NCBI RefSeq assembly: GCF_001679005.1
Contig: NZ_LXTW01000032.1
Span: 62,001 to 126,000, forward strand
Length of the DNA: 64,000 bases
Reading direction: 5' to 3'
Source of the DNA: Moraxella nonliquefaciens
Lineage (GTDB): Bacteria > Pseudomonadota > Gammaproteobacteria > Pseudomonadales > Moraxellaceae
Positions 55,481 to 64,000 of this stretch are shown here, piece after piece (the stretch's first letter is position 1; the number at the start of each line of letters is the position of its first letter). Position numbers and translations under genes: made by a program. The notes beneath the pieces were generated by a model, which made no database searches, had not been told where the DNA came from, and saw only the letters and a list, made by a program, of their open reading frames with translations.

Positions 55481-56083
55481 TTATTTTACCCTAAGCGGAT
55501 ATCTGTCATCATCAATCCCAACCGATAAGTCATCGCCATGTTCTAATCTCCCCACGCCCTTTGGTGAGCCTGTCATGATGATGTCGCCTGCTTGTATGTT
55601 ATAGAGATTGTCCAAATAATCCACAAGATAATCAAATGAATACATCATCTTATCGGTGCTGTCATTTTGGCGGATTTCATCATTGACTGTTAAGAGCAGG
55701 TGATAATGACGTTTTTTAAATGGTTTGAATGTCCCAAGCCAGCAAGCCCCTTTAAATCCTTTGGCTTTAAGCCATGGCAGACCTTTTGCCTTGCAGGTGT
55801 CTTGCACATCTCTGGCGGTCAAATCAAGCCCAACGGTGTAGGCGATGATTTGTTTATTTTCGCCGATGAGTAACACAAGTTCGGTCTCATGATGAACATT
55901 GTCTGAAAAGTTGGGCAACGTGAGTATCTCGCCTGTTACAATACTGCTGTTTGGCTTTAAAAATACCAAAGGCTCGGTTGGGATTTGGTTGCCCAGTTCG
56001 TGGGTGTGTTCCACGTAACTGCGTCCGATACAATAGATGGTATTAATGGGGTAGGCTTGCTCATTGATAAAAACAGTGGTCAT
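55481..56083 (-). CDS. Fumarylacetoacetate hydrolase-family protein
   Basis: 200 aa, close to the single-domain FAH/YcgM type (about 219 aa). Metal-binding acidic residues appear in HHETELVLLIGE; further typical blocks are DLTARDVQ, KGFKGACWLGTF and TGSPKGVG. Members act as oxaloacetate decarboxylase, acylpyruvase or in aromatic catabolism. The exact substrate is not predictable. It lies 61 bases downstream of the alpha/beta hydrolase gene, on the same strand. Confidence 0.88.
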   Translation of the reverse strand: MTTVFINEQAYPINTIYCIGRSYVEHTHELGNQIPTEPLVFLKPNSSIVTGEILTLPNFSDNVHHETELVLLIGENKQIIAYTVGLDLTARDVQDTCKAKGLPWLKAKGFKGACWLGTFKPFKKRHYHLLLTVNDEIRQNDSTDKMMYSFDYLVDYLDNLYNIQAGDIIMTGSPKGVGRLEHGDDLSVGIDDDRYPLRVK

Positions 56084-56144
56084 GGCAAAAATTCCAAAAA
56101 AGTGGGATAAAAAGCATGGACAAAACCAAACGCAACCGATGAGC

Positions 56145-57149
56145 TTAGACCTGTGATGACAAATGCCTTATAATCAGACTGGCCAAATATGGTTGATAAT
56201 ATACTGGCAGGTCATGAGCCATACCGTCCACGCCCACAAATTGGCTGTTTGGGATGATTTTGGCGATGTGCTTGCCATGACTTTGGTGCAGTAACCCATC
56301 TTTGTTACCATGGATGATGAGCGTGGGAGCGATTATCTGACGAGTATACTTAAAAATAGAACCTGTGGCAAGAATGGCATTCATCTGCTGAGCCATGCCT
56401 AGCGGATGATGACAACGATGATAACGCACCGATGCAATATGGCGAGTGCCTTTGATGTCCAAATGTCCAGGCGAGCCGACCGCTGTCATGAACCACACCG
56501 CATGACGGAGCATGTCTCGTTCGCTGTTGCTTTGGGCTTTTTTAAAAAAGGTAGAAAACTCTTTGGGCTTGGGTGGCAGTAAAAAAGGATGGTTGGTGCT
56601 ACTAAACAGTAGGGTCAGTTTATGGGTGTGGTGGGGGTACTTAGCACAGACGATTTGGGCAATCATACCGCCCATGCTCGCTCCAACCAAATGTGTTTTG
56701 CCCAGATTCATCGCATCAATAAGCCCTGCCACATCATCTGCCATGTCAGGTAAGGTGTAGGCGACTTTTTCACGAGCATTGGACAGACCTATTTGATTTT
56801 TGACAATCATTTTTAAAATGTTGGTGTGGGGCAGTTTGGTTAGGTGCTTGATTTTGGTGGAAAGACCTGTATCACGATTGTCAAATCTGATGACAAAAAA
56901 TCCTGCATCCATAAACCTTTTTAAAAAGGCATCTGACCAAAATAGCATTTGTGAGCCAAAGCCTGTGATGAACAGCAAGGGCGGATTGTCGGGGTTACCC
57001 CCTGCTTCTACGCACAGGGTGATGCCACGTCCAACATTGACCATACTTTGATAAAAGTAGGGTGACAGGTCAGACGCTTGCCAGTTTTGGTTGAATCTGT
57101 CCCAGTCTGGTGGTGGTGCTTGATTGATGGATGCAGATAAATGGGTCAT
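56145..57149 (-). CDS. Alpha/beta hydrolase (EstB-like neighbour of rubredoxin)
   Basis: 334 aa. Nucleophile elbow GASMGGM (Ser158), acid region HGNKDGLLH and catalytic His in GMAHDLP; oxyanion region ITGFGSQM. It is an esterase or lipase-like enzyme without a signal peptide. It begins six bases after a rubredoxin gene. In Acinetobacter ADP1 rubA, rubB and an esterase gene estB are in one operon, so this may be a reduced version, lacking the rubredoxin reductase. Confidence 0.87.
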   Translation of the reverse strand: MTHLSASINQAPPPDWDRFNQNWQASDLSPYFYQSMVNVGRGITLCVEAGGNPDNPPLLFITGFGSQMLFWSDAFLKRFMDAGFFVIRFDNRDTGLSTKIKHLTKLPHTNILKMIVKNQIGLSNAREKVAYTLPDMADDVAGLIDAMNLGKTHLVGASMGGMIAQIVCAKYPHHTHKLTLLFSSTNHPFLLPPKPKEFSTFFKKAQSNSERDMLRHAVWFMTAVGSPGHLDIKGTRHIASVRYHRCHHPLGMAQQMNAILATGSIFKYTRQIIAPTLIIHGNKDGLLHQSHGKHIAKIIPNSQFVGVDGMAHDLPVYYQPYLASLIIRHLSSQV

Positions 57150-57155
57150 GGATGA

Positions 57156-57320
57156 TTAAATCTCAACCATTTCAAAATCTTCTTTACTAACACCGCAGTC
57201 AGGACATGTCCAATCATTAGGAATGTCCTCCCAACGTGTGCCAGCGGGTAAGCCCTCTTCTGGGCAACCCAAAGCTTCATCATAAATCCAGCCACAGACG
57301 ATACATTGATATTTTTTCAT
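57156..57320 (-). CDS. rubA: Rubredoxin
   Basis: A 54-aa iron protein. Two CxxC pairs bind a single iron: CIVCG near the start and CPDCG near the end, with the intervening WIYDEALGCPEEGLPAG and WEDIPNDW typical of the family. It acts as an electron carrier, classically to alkane monooxygenase or to oxygen-stress reductases. No rubredoxin reductase or alkB is adjacent. It is the first gene of a minus-strand group with the alpha/beta hydrolase and perhaps FAH. Confidence 0.95.
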   Translation of the reverse strand: MKKYQCIVCGWIYDEALGCPEEGLPAGTRWEDIPNDWTCPDCGVSKEDFEMVEI

Positions 57321-57465
57321 GGCGATAGCTTTGTTAATAAATGGGGTTAAAGTTTACACTCATACGCTCATTTTGTAAAGTCTTTTTTGGGCGGATATGT
57401 TCATGCAAAATGGTCAAATCATGATTTTTTGTAAAAATATCATGAATGTAGGCATTGCCTAAATA

Positions 57466-57825
57466 TCAAAACCAATCTTCTAATAAAAAAATTGGTCTTT
57501 CATGCTTGGCTTCTTTGGGTGTGTGTGGTTTGGGTGTGTGTGGTTTGGGTGTGTGTGGTTTGGGTGTTGGGTGATTGTTGATGGTAGGATTTTTGGTGTG
57601 TGGATGAGTGGATGATTGCTTTTGTTGCAGATTTGGAGCGTGTTCTGGGCTGTTGGGGTTTAGGGTGATGGGTAGGGGGCTGTCTGTCCATTGAATGTGT
57701 TGGCAGGCACTTAACATACCAAAAAGCAGTATCAAGCCAAAACGCACAAGTAAAGTTGTGCGTTTTTTGATGGCAATGGGTAATCTCAAATCAGTTTGCA
57801 CCACCACGTGACCATGTTGGTTCAC
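57466..57825 (-). CDS. Small proline-rich repeat lipoprotein at the pal position of the tol cluster
   Basis: At most 119 aa from a GTG at 57825; GTG codons a little further in, or a TTG at 57789 (107 aa), may be the true start and give a more normal signal peptide. The hydrophobic run RFGLILLFGMLSAC ends in a lipobox. The mature part is polar, Pro/His/Thr-rich, with TPKPH three times from a 15-bp DNA repeat, then a charged and aromatic end (FLLEDWF). It overlaps the end of tolB by 35 bases. Pal, which normally follows TolB, has an OmpA-like peptidoglycan-binding domain; none is here. Function unknown. Confidence 0.7.
   Translation of the reverse strand: MNQHGHVVVQTDLRLPIAIKKRTTLLVRFGLILLFGMLSACQHIQWTDSPLPITLNPNSPEHAPNLQQKQSSTHPHTKNPTINNHPTPKPHTPKPHTPKPHTPKEAKHERPIFLLEDWF
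57518..57562. repeat. 15-bp coding repeat, three copies
   Basis: Three tandem copies of ggtgtgtgtggtttg (plus strand) code on the minus strand for TPKPH repeats in the tol-linked lipoprotein. Confidence 0.9.
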
Positions 57826-59098
57826 GTACTCTGCCTTGGGTTTGTAAGGTAAAAGCCTGCCCTGTTTTTAAAGAGCGGATGGTCATCTGTCCACGTCCAC
57901 CCTTGTAAGAGGCGTAGACGATGCGATTGCCATTGGGTGAGAAACTGGCGGATTCATCAATGCCTGTTGTGTCAATTGTACCCACGCCTGTTATAACAAG
58001 GTGGAGACCTAAGACATAGGCGATTTTACTGCCATCAGGACTTATCTTGGGGCTTGCTCCTGCCCCACCAATGGCTACTGTTTGTCCTGTGTTCATGTTA
58101 TGACGGTATGGGTGTGGTGTGCGTGTGCCGTTGTCGGCGGTAAAGATAAATGAACGTCCGTCTGGGGTGTACTGTGGCGAGTTTTCTGCCCCTATCATAT
58201 TGGTTAGGCGTTTGAGCTGACCTGATGCAATGTGTAGTTCATAGATGGATGGGTCATTATTTTCATGGCTGCCTGAGAATAAAATACTTGACCCATCAGG
58301 CGAGAATGACGCTCCTAGATTATTGCCACGAAATGGGGTGATGATTTCTCCATTGCCGCCACTATTGGCATTTTGTAGGTAGATGACTGGCAGTCCATTG
58401 GGTTTTTGTACCGAGTAGGCGATACGCTGACCGTCAGGTGACCAAGCAGGACTAAAAATAGAACCTTTTGTGCTAAACAAGGTACGAACATTTTGTCCGT
58501 CAGCATCCATGACTTTTAGGGCAGAGGTCTTATTACGTGGGTCGCCTGTTTCTTCAATGTAGGCGATACGTCCTGTAAAATCACCCGGTTCGCCTGTGAT
58601 GATTTCATAGATTTTATCACTGATAACATGAGCTGTGTGGCGTAAAGCATTGAGGTTGTTATCGCTGTATTGGGTTTGTAAACCTTGTACAACTCGCCCT
58701 GTGGCAACTTCAATAACCTCAAAGACGATGGCGATTTTACCTGCTTTAACACTTTGGGTGTGTCCGACCACGACATAATTAAAGCCAGCATTTTGCCAGT
58801 GTGGTAGGTTCTGGCTGATTTGGGCAGAGGAGTGGGCATGCTGGGGCAGGTTTTGGCTGGTGGTTTTTAGTTCGGTATGGTTTAGATTATTGATGACGGT
58901 TTTACTGACCACACCATCACCTGCAAAAGGGATGAAAGCGATTTGGTAGGGGTTTTGAATACCATCAACGTCAATTTCAAAGTTAAGTTCATTGTCCTTG
59001 TCTGTGCTGTTCAAAGAGCCATAGCCCACAGCAAAGGCAGGGTTTGCTACTAAGGCAATGACCAAGGTGAGAGATGATAAGGGGGTTTTGACTTTCAT
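57791..59098 (-). CDS. tolB: TolB, periplasmic beta-propeller of the Tol system
   Basis: 435 aa, matching E. coli TolB (430). A Sec signal peptide (cleaved near NPAFA) is followed by the N-terminal domain and a six-bladed beta-propeller with repeats of the TolB type such as SPAWSPDGQRIAYS, ASFSPDGSSILFS and SPQYTPDGRSFIFT. It links TolA to Pal at the outer membrane. Here the usual pal gene is not next in line. Part of tolQRAB. Confidence 0.95.
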   Translation of the reverse strand: MKVKTPLSSLTLVIALVANPAFAVGYGSLNSTDKDNELNFEIDVDGIQNPYQIAFIPFAGDGVVSKTVINNLNHTELKTTSQNLPQHAHSSAQISQNLPHWQNAGFNYVVVGHTQSVKAGKIAIVFEVIEVATGRVVQGLQTQYSDNNLNALRHTAHVISDKIYEIITGEPGDFTGRIAYIEETGDPRNKTSALKVMDADGQNVRTLFSTKGSIFSPAWSPDGQRIAYSVQKPNGLPVIYLQNANSGGNGEIITPFRGNNLGASFSPDGSSILFSGSHENNDPSIYELHIASGQLKRLTNMIGAENSPQYTPDGRSFIFTADNGTRTPHPYRHNMNTGQTVAIGGAGASPKISPDGSKIAYVLGLHLVITGVGTIDTTGIDESASFSPNGNRIVYASYKGGRGQMTIRSLKTGQAFTLQTQGRVREPTWSRGGAN

Positions 59099-59191
59099 GG
59101 GGCATCCTTAAAATAAAAATACAATGTTAAATACAATGTTTGATTGAGACACGTCTGCCTTTTGTTGGTTTGTCAACTTTTGACGTCTATT

Positions 59192-60112
59192 TTAATTGAT
59201 ATTAAAATTAAAATTCAACTGGCGATAATTGGTACCAATAATGGGCGTAAGCGGACTGGCTCGGCTAATGGTATCTTTGAGTTGTTCGTGCAGATAGTCA
59301 TCACCTCCTGACACCTGTATACCAAGCACATTGCCATGACTGTCTACTTTTAGGCTAACTTGCAGAGTTTGGTTTTTGCCAGTGGCTCGCCAATATGAAC
59401 GAATGTGATTTTGCAGGGCGATGATGACGGCATTGCGGTTGTTGTTTTGTTTGTTTATGCCACCGCCATTGCCATTATCAACGATACCACCAAGCCCTAT
59501 GGTGGGCGTGGTGGGCATGTCATTATTAAGCTGTTCACCGTCGCTTAGACTCTTTTGGGTGAGACGATTTTGTGTTGATAATTTTTGTAATTGGCGTTCA
59601 CGAACTTCATTGAAAATTTGGCTGTTTTCTTTGGCAATTTCATCATTGCTTTGCTCTCGTTCTTTTAACTCTGTCACCGCTTGCTCACGTTCACGCCTTT
59701 GCTCTTGCATTGCTTGCTGTTGCATTTGCATCTGAGAGAGTATCTTTGTATCTAGGCTTTTGGCGTATTCTTGCATTTGGATTTGGTAGGCATGTTCACG
59801 CTCGGTAAGTTCGTCATAATAGGCTTCTAGTTGGGCACTGCGTTGTCTTTTTTGAGTGCTTTGGGTCAAAGACTGGGCTTGATATTTGGCAAATGCTTCG
59901 GCAATGGCATCCTCTGCCCCCATCAAGTCATCCCCTGTTACTAGGCTTGCTTCTAAGGGGGGTGTTTTTGGCAAGGGTTTTTGTTGAGTGTGGGCAAAAA
60001 GCACCCCCACCACAATCAGTCCATGCACCACAACACTGCCTACAAGTGATGGCAGGGAGCTGGGATTTTTGATACCAATATTATCTGAGCTTGGGTGTCT
60101 GCTTTGGTTCAT
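59192..60112 (-). CDS. tolA: TolA, cell-envelope protein linking inner membrane to TolB/Pal
   Basis: 306 aa. One N-terminal membrane anchor (VGSVVVHGLIVVGVLFA, about residues 26-42), then a long Gln/Glu/Arg-rich coiled coil (about 75-190), a Gly/Asn-rich hinge and a TonB/TolA-like C-terminal domain containing IRSYWRATGK and VSLKVDSHGNVLGI. Sequence conservation of TolA is low in general; order and architecture support the call. It lies 12 bases after tolR. Confidence 0.87.
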   Translation of the reverse strand: MNQSRHPSSDNIGIKNPSSLPSLVGSVVVHGLIVVGVLFAHTQQKPLPKTPPLEASLVTGDDLMGAEDAIAEAFAKYQAQSLTQSTQKRQRSAQLEAYYDELTEREHAYQIQMQEYAKSLDTKILSQMQMQQQAMQEQRREREQAVTELKEREQSNDEIAKENSQIFNEVRERQLQKLSTQNRLTQKSLSDGEQLNNDMPTTPTIGLGGIVDNGNGGGINKQNNNRNAVIIALQNHIRSYWRATGKNQTLQVSLKVDSHGNVLGIQVSGGDDYLHEQLKDTISRASPLTPIIGTNYRQLNFNFNIN

Positions 60113-60124
60113 GTTGGGCTTTAT

Positions 60125-60586
60125 TCATTGGTGGCTTGCTGGTTGGCGGTTTTCATGGCTAAGCAGTCCAACCTTGGTAATCCCTGCCCTTTGTGCCAGT
60201 GCCATAAGGTGCATGACCGCTTCATAAGAGTTGTCCTTGTCAGCATGAATCATCACTTGTAACTGATTGTCATTATTATTTATGTGCTTTTGTGCCATGT
60301 TGGTCAGCAGGGCGGACAGTTCGGTCTGGCTTATTGCTTGGTCAATGGCTTTTTCATAACTGACAAACAGCTTGCCATCTTTGGTCAGTGAGACGATGAT
60401 GGGGGTCAATTCGCTTTTGGTAATGTTGTTGGTTTTCTCGCTTGGCAGATTGACCTCTACCCCTGTGTTGAGCATGGGGGCGGTTACCATAAAAATGATG
60501 AGTAGCACAAGCATGACATCAATATAGGGAACGACATTCATTTGGCTGTTTAGGGGTGTTTTGGCACGTGTGTAGTTATGTTTCAT
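60125..60586 (-). CDS. tolR: TolR, ExbD-family motor subunit
   Basis: 153 aa. A single N-terminal membrane helix preceded by MNVVPYIDVMLVLLIIFMVTAP, whose membrane Asp is the essential proton-motor residue. The periplasmic domain follows. It overlaps tolQ by four bases (60583-60586), so translation is coupled. Confidence 0.93.
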   Translation of the reverse strand: MKHNYTRAKTPLNSQMNVVPYIDVMLVLLIIFMVTAPMLNTGVEVNLPSEKTNNITKSELTPIIVSLTKDGKLFVSYEKAIDQAISQTELSALLTNMAQKHINNNDNQLQVMIHADKDNSYEAVMHLMALAQRAGITKVGLLSHENRQPASHQ

Positions 60587-61275
60587 GATACCGCCATCTG
60601 ACCACGTTGTATCATGGCATATTCATGGGCAAATACCCCCGTTAGCTCTTCACAAAATAACGCACGAGACTCATATAATGCTGCTGCCTTAGCACTAAAA
60701 TGGTTAAAGGCAAGACTGGCAGGAATGGCAGCAAATAGTCCCATGGCAGTGGCGATTAAGGCTTCGGCGATGCCTGGGGCAACACTAGCAAGGCTGACAC
60801 TCTGAGCATCAGACAATCCAATAAAAGCCGTCATAATCCCCCACACCGTCCCAAACAGTCCAATATAAGGCGACACTGAGGCGATGCTGGCTAAGCCTGC
60901 CAGACCCTGCTCTAACACAGCTTGCTGTTTGCCAATGGTAACTTTAAATTGACGCTCAACATTATCTAACGTGTCCGCTCGTATCGCTCCTGATTTTTGA
61001 GATTTTAAGAACTCAGCATAACCTACAAAAAATACCTGCTCTAAGCCAATGCGTTCAGATTCTTGGGCGACCAGTTTATACTGTTTGGTAAGGGCATCCC
61101 CTGACCATAGCCATGCTTGAAACTCACCATCAAAGCGTTTGGTATTACCCAGTTTGGCAGATAGGCGAAAAATTATCACCCAACCAATCAATGACAACAG
61201 CAGTAGCAATCCCATAACCAGTTGCACAAGCAAACTGGCATCTAACATCAACTCTAAAATATTAAGATGGCTCAT
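60583..61275 (-). CDS. tolQ: TolQ, ExbB/MotA-family motor subunit
   Basis: From the ATG at 61275 the protein is exactly 230 aa, the length of E. coli TolQ; the frame can be opened further to 61461. It has three membrane helices, with the conserved pore segment LFGTVWGIMTAFIGL and PGIAEALIATAMGLFAAIPA. It heads tolQRAB, divergent from hrpA across 164 bp that must hold both promoters. YbgC, often first in this operon, is absent. Confidence 0.95.
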   Translation of the reverse strand: MSHLNILELMLDASLLVQLVMGLLLLLSLIGWVIIFRLSAKLGNTKRFDGEFQAWLWSGDALTKQYKLVAQESERIGLEQVFFVGYAEFLKSQKSGAIRADTLDNVERQFKVTIGKQQAVLEQGLAGLASIASVSPYIGLFGTVWGIMTAFIGLSDAQSVSLASVAPGIAEALIATAMGLFAAIPASLAFNHFSAKAAALYESRALFCEELTGVFAHEYAMIQRGQMAVS

Positions 61276-61439
61276 CGTATGTAATTTTGTCAAAAATGGC
61301 TTATTATAGCCGATTTTTAAAAAAACCACACCAAAAAGTGTGCCTAAATTTATAAGTGATGTAAAAATCATTAATGACAAGGATGACTTGTAAATCTTTG
61401 TAAAATCCCCATTTATCTGATTTTTATGACAATATAACA

Positions 61440-64000
61440 ATGCTGACAACACAAAATACAAAAAAACCCCAATTACTCGCCAAAGACCGCCATATCGTTC
61501 ATCGCTTAGAGCGTGAATTGCAAGGTAATTTTCCTGCTGACATTAAAGCCAAAAAACAATCCCAGCTTGATAGCATCGTACAGCGTTCCACTAGGGCGGT
61601 GCAGGCTCGCATGGATGGCATGCCATCAGATTTGGCAGGGCGATTAAATACCGATTTACCTGTAAGTGCTCGTGCTGATGAGATTGTCCGTGCCATACAG
61701 ACCCATCAGGTCATCATCGTGGCAGGCGAGACAGGTTCGGGTAAGACAACCCAACTGCCCAAACTTGCCATGCTGGCAGGGCGTGGCATGACAGGGCAAA
61801 TTGGGCATACTCAGCCCAGACGACTTGCCGCTCGCAGTGTTGCCATGCGAATTGCAGATGAGCTTGGTGAACCTTTGGGGCAGACGGTGAGTTTTAAGGT
61901 GCGATTTAATGAACAGGGCAGTAAAAACAGCCTGATTAAACTCATGACGGATGGCATTTTGCTTGCTGAGCTTGGGCGTGATAAATTTTTGACACGCTAT
62001 GACACCATCATCATTGATGAAGCACACGAGCGTAGTTTAAATATTGACTTTATTTTAGGTTATCTAAAACGCTTACTGCCAAAACGCCCTGACTTAAAGG
62101 TCATCATCACCTCTGCTACTTTGGACACCGTCCGATTTGCTGAGTATTTTAAAAGTGCGGTAAAAGCCGATGTGCCAATCATCAACGTGCAAGGACGAAG
62201 CTACCCTGTGCAGACACGTTATCGCCCTTTGACAGATGAGGTTATCAAAAGCCATGACGATGATGTCTTTGATGAGATAGAGGACAAATTGCCACGAGCT
62301 TTAACCGCTGCTGTTGCTGAGTGTTTTGAAGATGCACGCATCAAAGGGCACCCCATGCAGTCGGACATTTTGATTTTTGCCAGCACCGAAGCCCAAATTC
62401 GTGAAATACAAGAGGTTTTGACAACTCACGCACCGCCTCACACTCAGATTCTTCCCCTGTTTGCTCGCCAAAGTTTTGCCGAACAACAGCGAATTTTTAA
62501 TCCCACAGGCGGTCGTAGAATCATCATCTCAACCAACGTTGCTGAAACTGCCTTGACCGTGCCAAATATACGCTATGTGATAGATTTGGGCTTTGCTCGT
62601 GTGAGCCGTTACAGCCATCGCTCACGCATTCAACGCCTGCCCATTGAAGCGATAAGCCAAGCGGCGGCGAACCAACGTCAAGGACGTTGTGGGCGGATTG
62701 GGGATGGTGTGTGTATACGCCTGTACTCAAAAGAGGATTTTGACAGCCGTCCACCCTTTACCGAACCTGAGATTTTGCGTACCAATTTGGCAAGCGTGAT
62801 TTTGCAAATGGAGCATTTGGGGCTGGGTGATGTGGCAGAATTTGACTTTATTACACCGCCTGATTTACGCCTTATCAATGATGGTCGCAAATTGCTCTAT
62901 GAGCTTGGGGCGTTGTCTGATGTGCCAACCAAAACCGCTTTTAAAAAGGCATTAAAGGGGCAGATGGACAAAGAAAATGCCAAAAAACGCCATTCATCCA
63001 ATCTTAGCGACATTGGCAAGAAAATGGCTCGCATGCCCATAGACCCACGCCTTGCCCGCATGCTCATTGCAGGGCATGAATTTGCCTGTCTTGATAAAAT
63101 GCTTGTCATCGTATCCGCTCTTGCTGTGCAAGATGTGCGTGAGCGACCTGCCGACAAGCAGTCGCAAGCTGACCAAAAACATGCCTTGTTTCGTCGTGAT
63201 AACTCGGACTTTTTGTTCTATTTGGCATTGTTTGATGTGTTGTTTAACGCTCATGAGATGCACGGAGGCGATAGGCTAACAGGCAACGGACGCAAGAATT
63301 TTGCCAAAAAACATTATCTGTCTTTTCCTCGTATCAAAGAATGGCAAAAAACGCATGAACAGCTTAGTCAGATGATGGTGGATTTGGGTTATCAGATTGC
63401 CGATGCCAACAATCTTGACAACAAAACTGATGACAAAAAAGACACCCCAAAAGGACGCATTGGCTTAAAGGGTGGTAAAAGAGCTAAGGCGGATAACAGT
63501 GCCATTTTAGCCAGTCTTAAAAAACAAGCCAAAACCAAACTGCCACTTAGCGAAGATTATACCAGCATTCATCGGGCTTTATTGACCGCTCTTTTGTCCT
63601 TTGTCGCCCATAAGACCGATGTGGTGGGCGAGTATCTGATGACCAAAAACCAAAAGGCACGCATTTTTCCTGCCAGTACCTTGCATAAAAAAGGTGCAGA
63701 TTGGGTGCTTGCCTTTGAAGTGGTAGAAACTTCACAGGTATATATGCGTACACTTGCTAAGATTGAACCTGAGTGGATATTGTCCGCGGGCAAAAATCTC
63801 TTAAAATACCATTATTTTGAACCGCATTGGTCAAAAAAAGCAGGGCGAGTGCAAGCCTATGCCCAAATTAGCTTGTTTGGGCTTATTGTTGTGCATAAAC
63901 AGCTGGTCAATTATGAAACCATTGACCCATCAGCAAGCCGTGAGATATTCATCCGTGATGCTCTGGTGGGGGATGTGCAGGACAATCAAACAGGCGAGCG
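61440..64000 (+). CDS. hrpA: HrpA-type ATP-dependent RNA helicase (partial, runs off window end)
   Basis: About 853 codons are visible from the ATG at 61440 to the window end without a stop (E. coli HrpA is 1300 aa). Walker A GETGSGKTTQ lies near residue 101, DEAH (IIIDEAHERS) near 190, SAT (TSATLD), and the motif VI QRQGRCGR-type sequence, here NQRQGRCGRIG, near residue 410. The helicase-associated domains follow. HrpA resolves stalled ribosomes in E. coli. A lysine-rich insertion near residues 660-690 (DDKKDTPKGR) is notable. Confidence 0.95.
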   Translation, partial: MLTTQNTKKPQLLAKDRHIVHRLERELQGNFPADIKAKKQSQLDSIVQRSTRAVQARMDGMPSDLAGRLNTDLPVSARADEIVRAIQTHQVIIVAGETGSGKTTQLPKLAMLAGRGMTGQIGHTQPRRLAARSVAMRIADELGEPLGQTVSFKVRFNEQGSKNSLIKLMTDGILLAELGRDKFLTRYDTIIIDEAHERSLNIDFILGYLKRLLPKRPDLKVIITSATLDTVRFAEYFKSAVKADVPIINVQGRSYPVQTRYRPLTDEVIKSHDDDVFDEIEDKLPRALTAAVAECFEDARIKGHPMQSDILIFASTEAQIREIQEVLTTHAPPHTQILPLFARQSFAEQQRIFNPTGGRRIIISTNVAETALTVPNIRYVIDLGFARVSRYSHRSRIQRLPIEAISQAAANQRQGRCGRIGDGVCIRLYSKEDFDSRPPFTEPEILRTNLASVILQMEHLGLGDVAEFDFITPPDLRLINDGRKLLYELGALSDVPTKTAFKKALKGQMDKENAKKRHSSNLSDIGKKMARMPIDPRLARMLIAGHEFACLDKMLVIVSALAVQDVRERPADKQSQADQKHALFRRDNSDFLFYLALFDVLFNAHEMHGGDRLTGNGRKNFAKKHYLSFPRIKEWQKTHEQLSQMMVDLGYQIADANNLDNKTDDKKDTPKGRIGLKGGKRAKADNSAILASLKKQAKTKLPLSEDYTSIHRALLTALLSFVAHKTDVVGEYLMTKNQKARIFPASTLHKKGADWVLAFEVVETSQVYMRTLAKIEPEWILSAGKNLLKYHYFEPHWSKKAGRVQAYAQISLFGLIVVHKQLVNYETIDPSASREIFIRDALVGDVQDNQTGE

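Overview
The window is chromosomal DNA of a gammaproteobacterium of the family Moraxellaceae, most likely the genus Moraxella. This rests on protein character (UbiE, LysA, RpsA, PutA, NarX/NarL/NarK and TolB all look gammaproteobacterial), on a fairly AT-rich base composition with AT-rich intergenic DNA, and on the block cmk - rpsA - ihfB - lapA - pyrF. I cannot name the species. Nearly everything is chromosomal housekeeping. I saw no rRNA, tRNA, CRISPR array, complete insertion sequence or intact prophage.

Layout. 1-7.1 kb: ubiquinone and lysine genes (ubiB partial, ubiE, a FFLEELY-type protein, lysA, ubiA) and the tRNA thiolase mnmA. 7.1-12.5 kb: ispF, an isochorismatase-fold hydrolase, grxD, a coupled pair of unknown paralogues, mnmG, a fragment of a DNA cytosine methyltransferase, and an AEC transporter. 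12.5-17.1 kb: dnaG with a large low-complexity insertion, corA, and a GYF/RDD membrane protein. 17.2-25.9 kb: ung-tadA, then cmk-GNAT, rpsA, ihfB, lapA, pyrF, then ffh divergent from a ypjD-type gene. 25.9-31.4 kb: dusA, a small secreted Cys protein, a decayed phage-terminase-like remnant, a DUF3482 GTPase, a KAS III and a NadR-type kinase. 31.4-37.3 kb: trmA, prfA, an AT-rich accessory patch (DUF1877, a broken Cys-rich lipoprotein, a gene fragment, a PLD-domain protein) and lysS. 37.4-43.1 kb: putA and dnaX. 43.1-49.2 kb: carbonic anhydrase and a nitrate-response group (Crp/Fnr-type regulator, narL, narX, narK) with a perfect FNR-type box before narK. 49.3-57.3 kb: GST, nadK, a Bax-inhibitor-1 protein, a lipoprotein PLD enzyme, an MFS carrier, FAH, an alpha/beta hydrolase and a rubredoxin. 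57.4-61.3 kb: tolQRAB followed by a small proline-rich lipoprotein where pal is usually found. 61.4 kb to the end: hrpA, cut by the window edge.

How genes work together. UbiA, UbiE and UbiB serve ubiquinone synthesis. NarX senses nitrate or nitrite and phosphorylates NarL; with an FNR-type regulator this probably controls narK. TolQRAB energise the outer membrane during constriction. DnaG, DnaX, Ung and IHF serve replication and repair. MnmA, MnmG, TadA, TrmA and DusA are five separate tRNA modifiers.

The most notable non-routine signals are the methyltransferase scar after mnmG, the frameshifted terminase-like remnant, the doubly broken lipoprotein gene, coding tandem repeats in dnaX and in the tol-linked lipoprotein, the dnaG insertion, and a recurring habit of 14-27 bp tandem duplications in intergenic DNA. 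I did not find a convincing complete new system.
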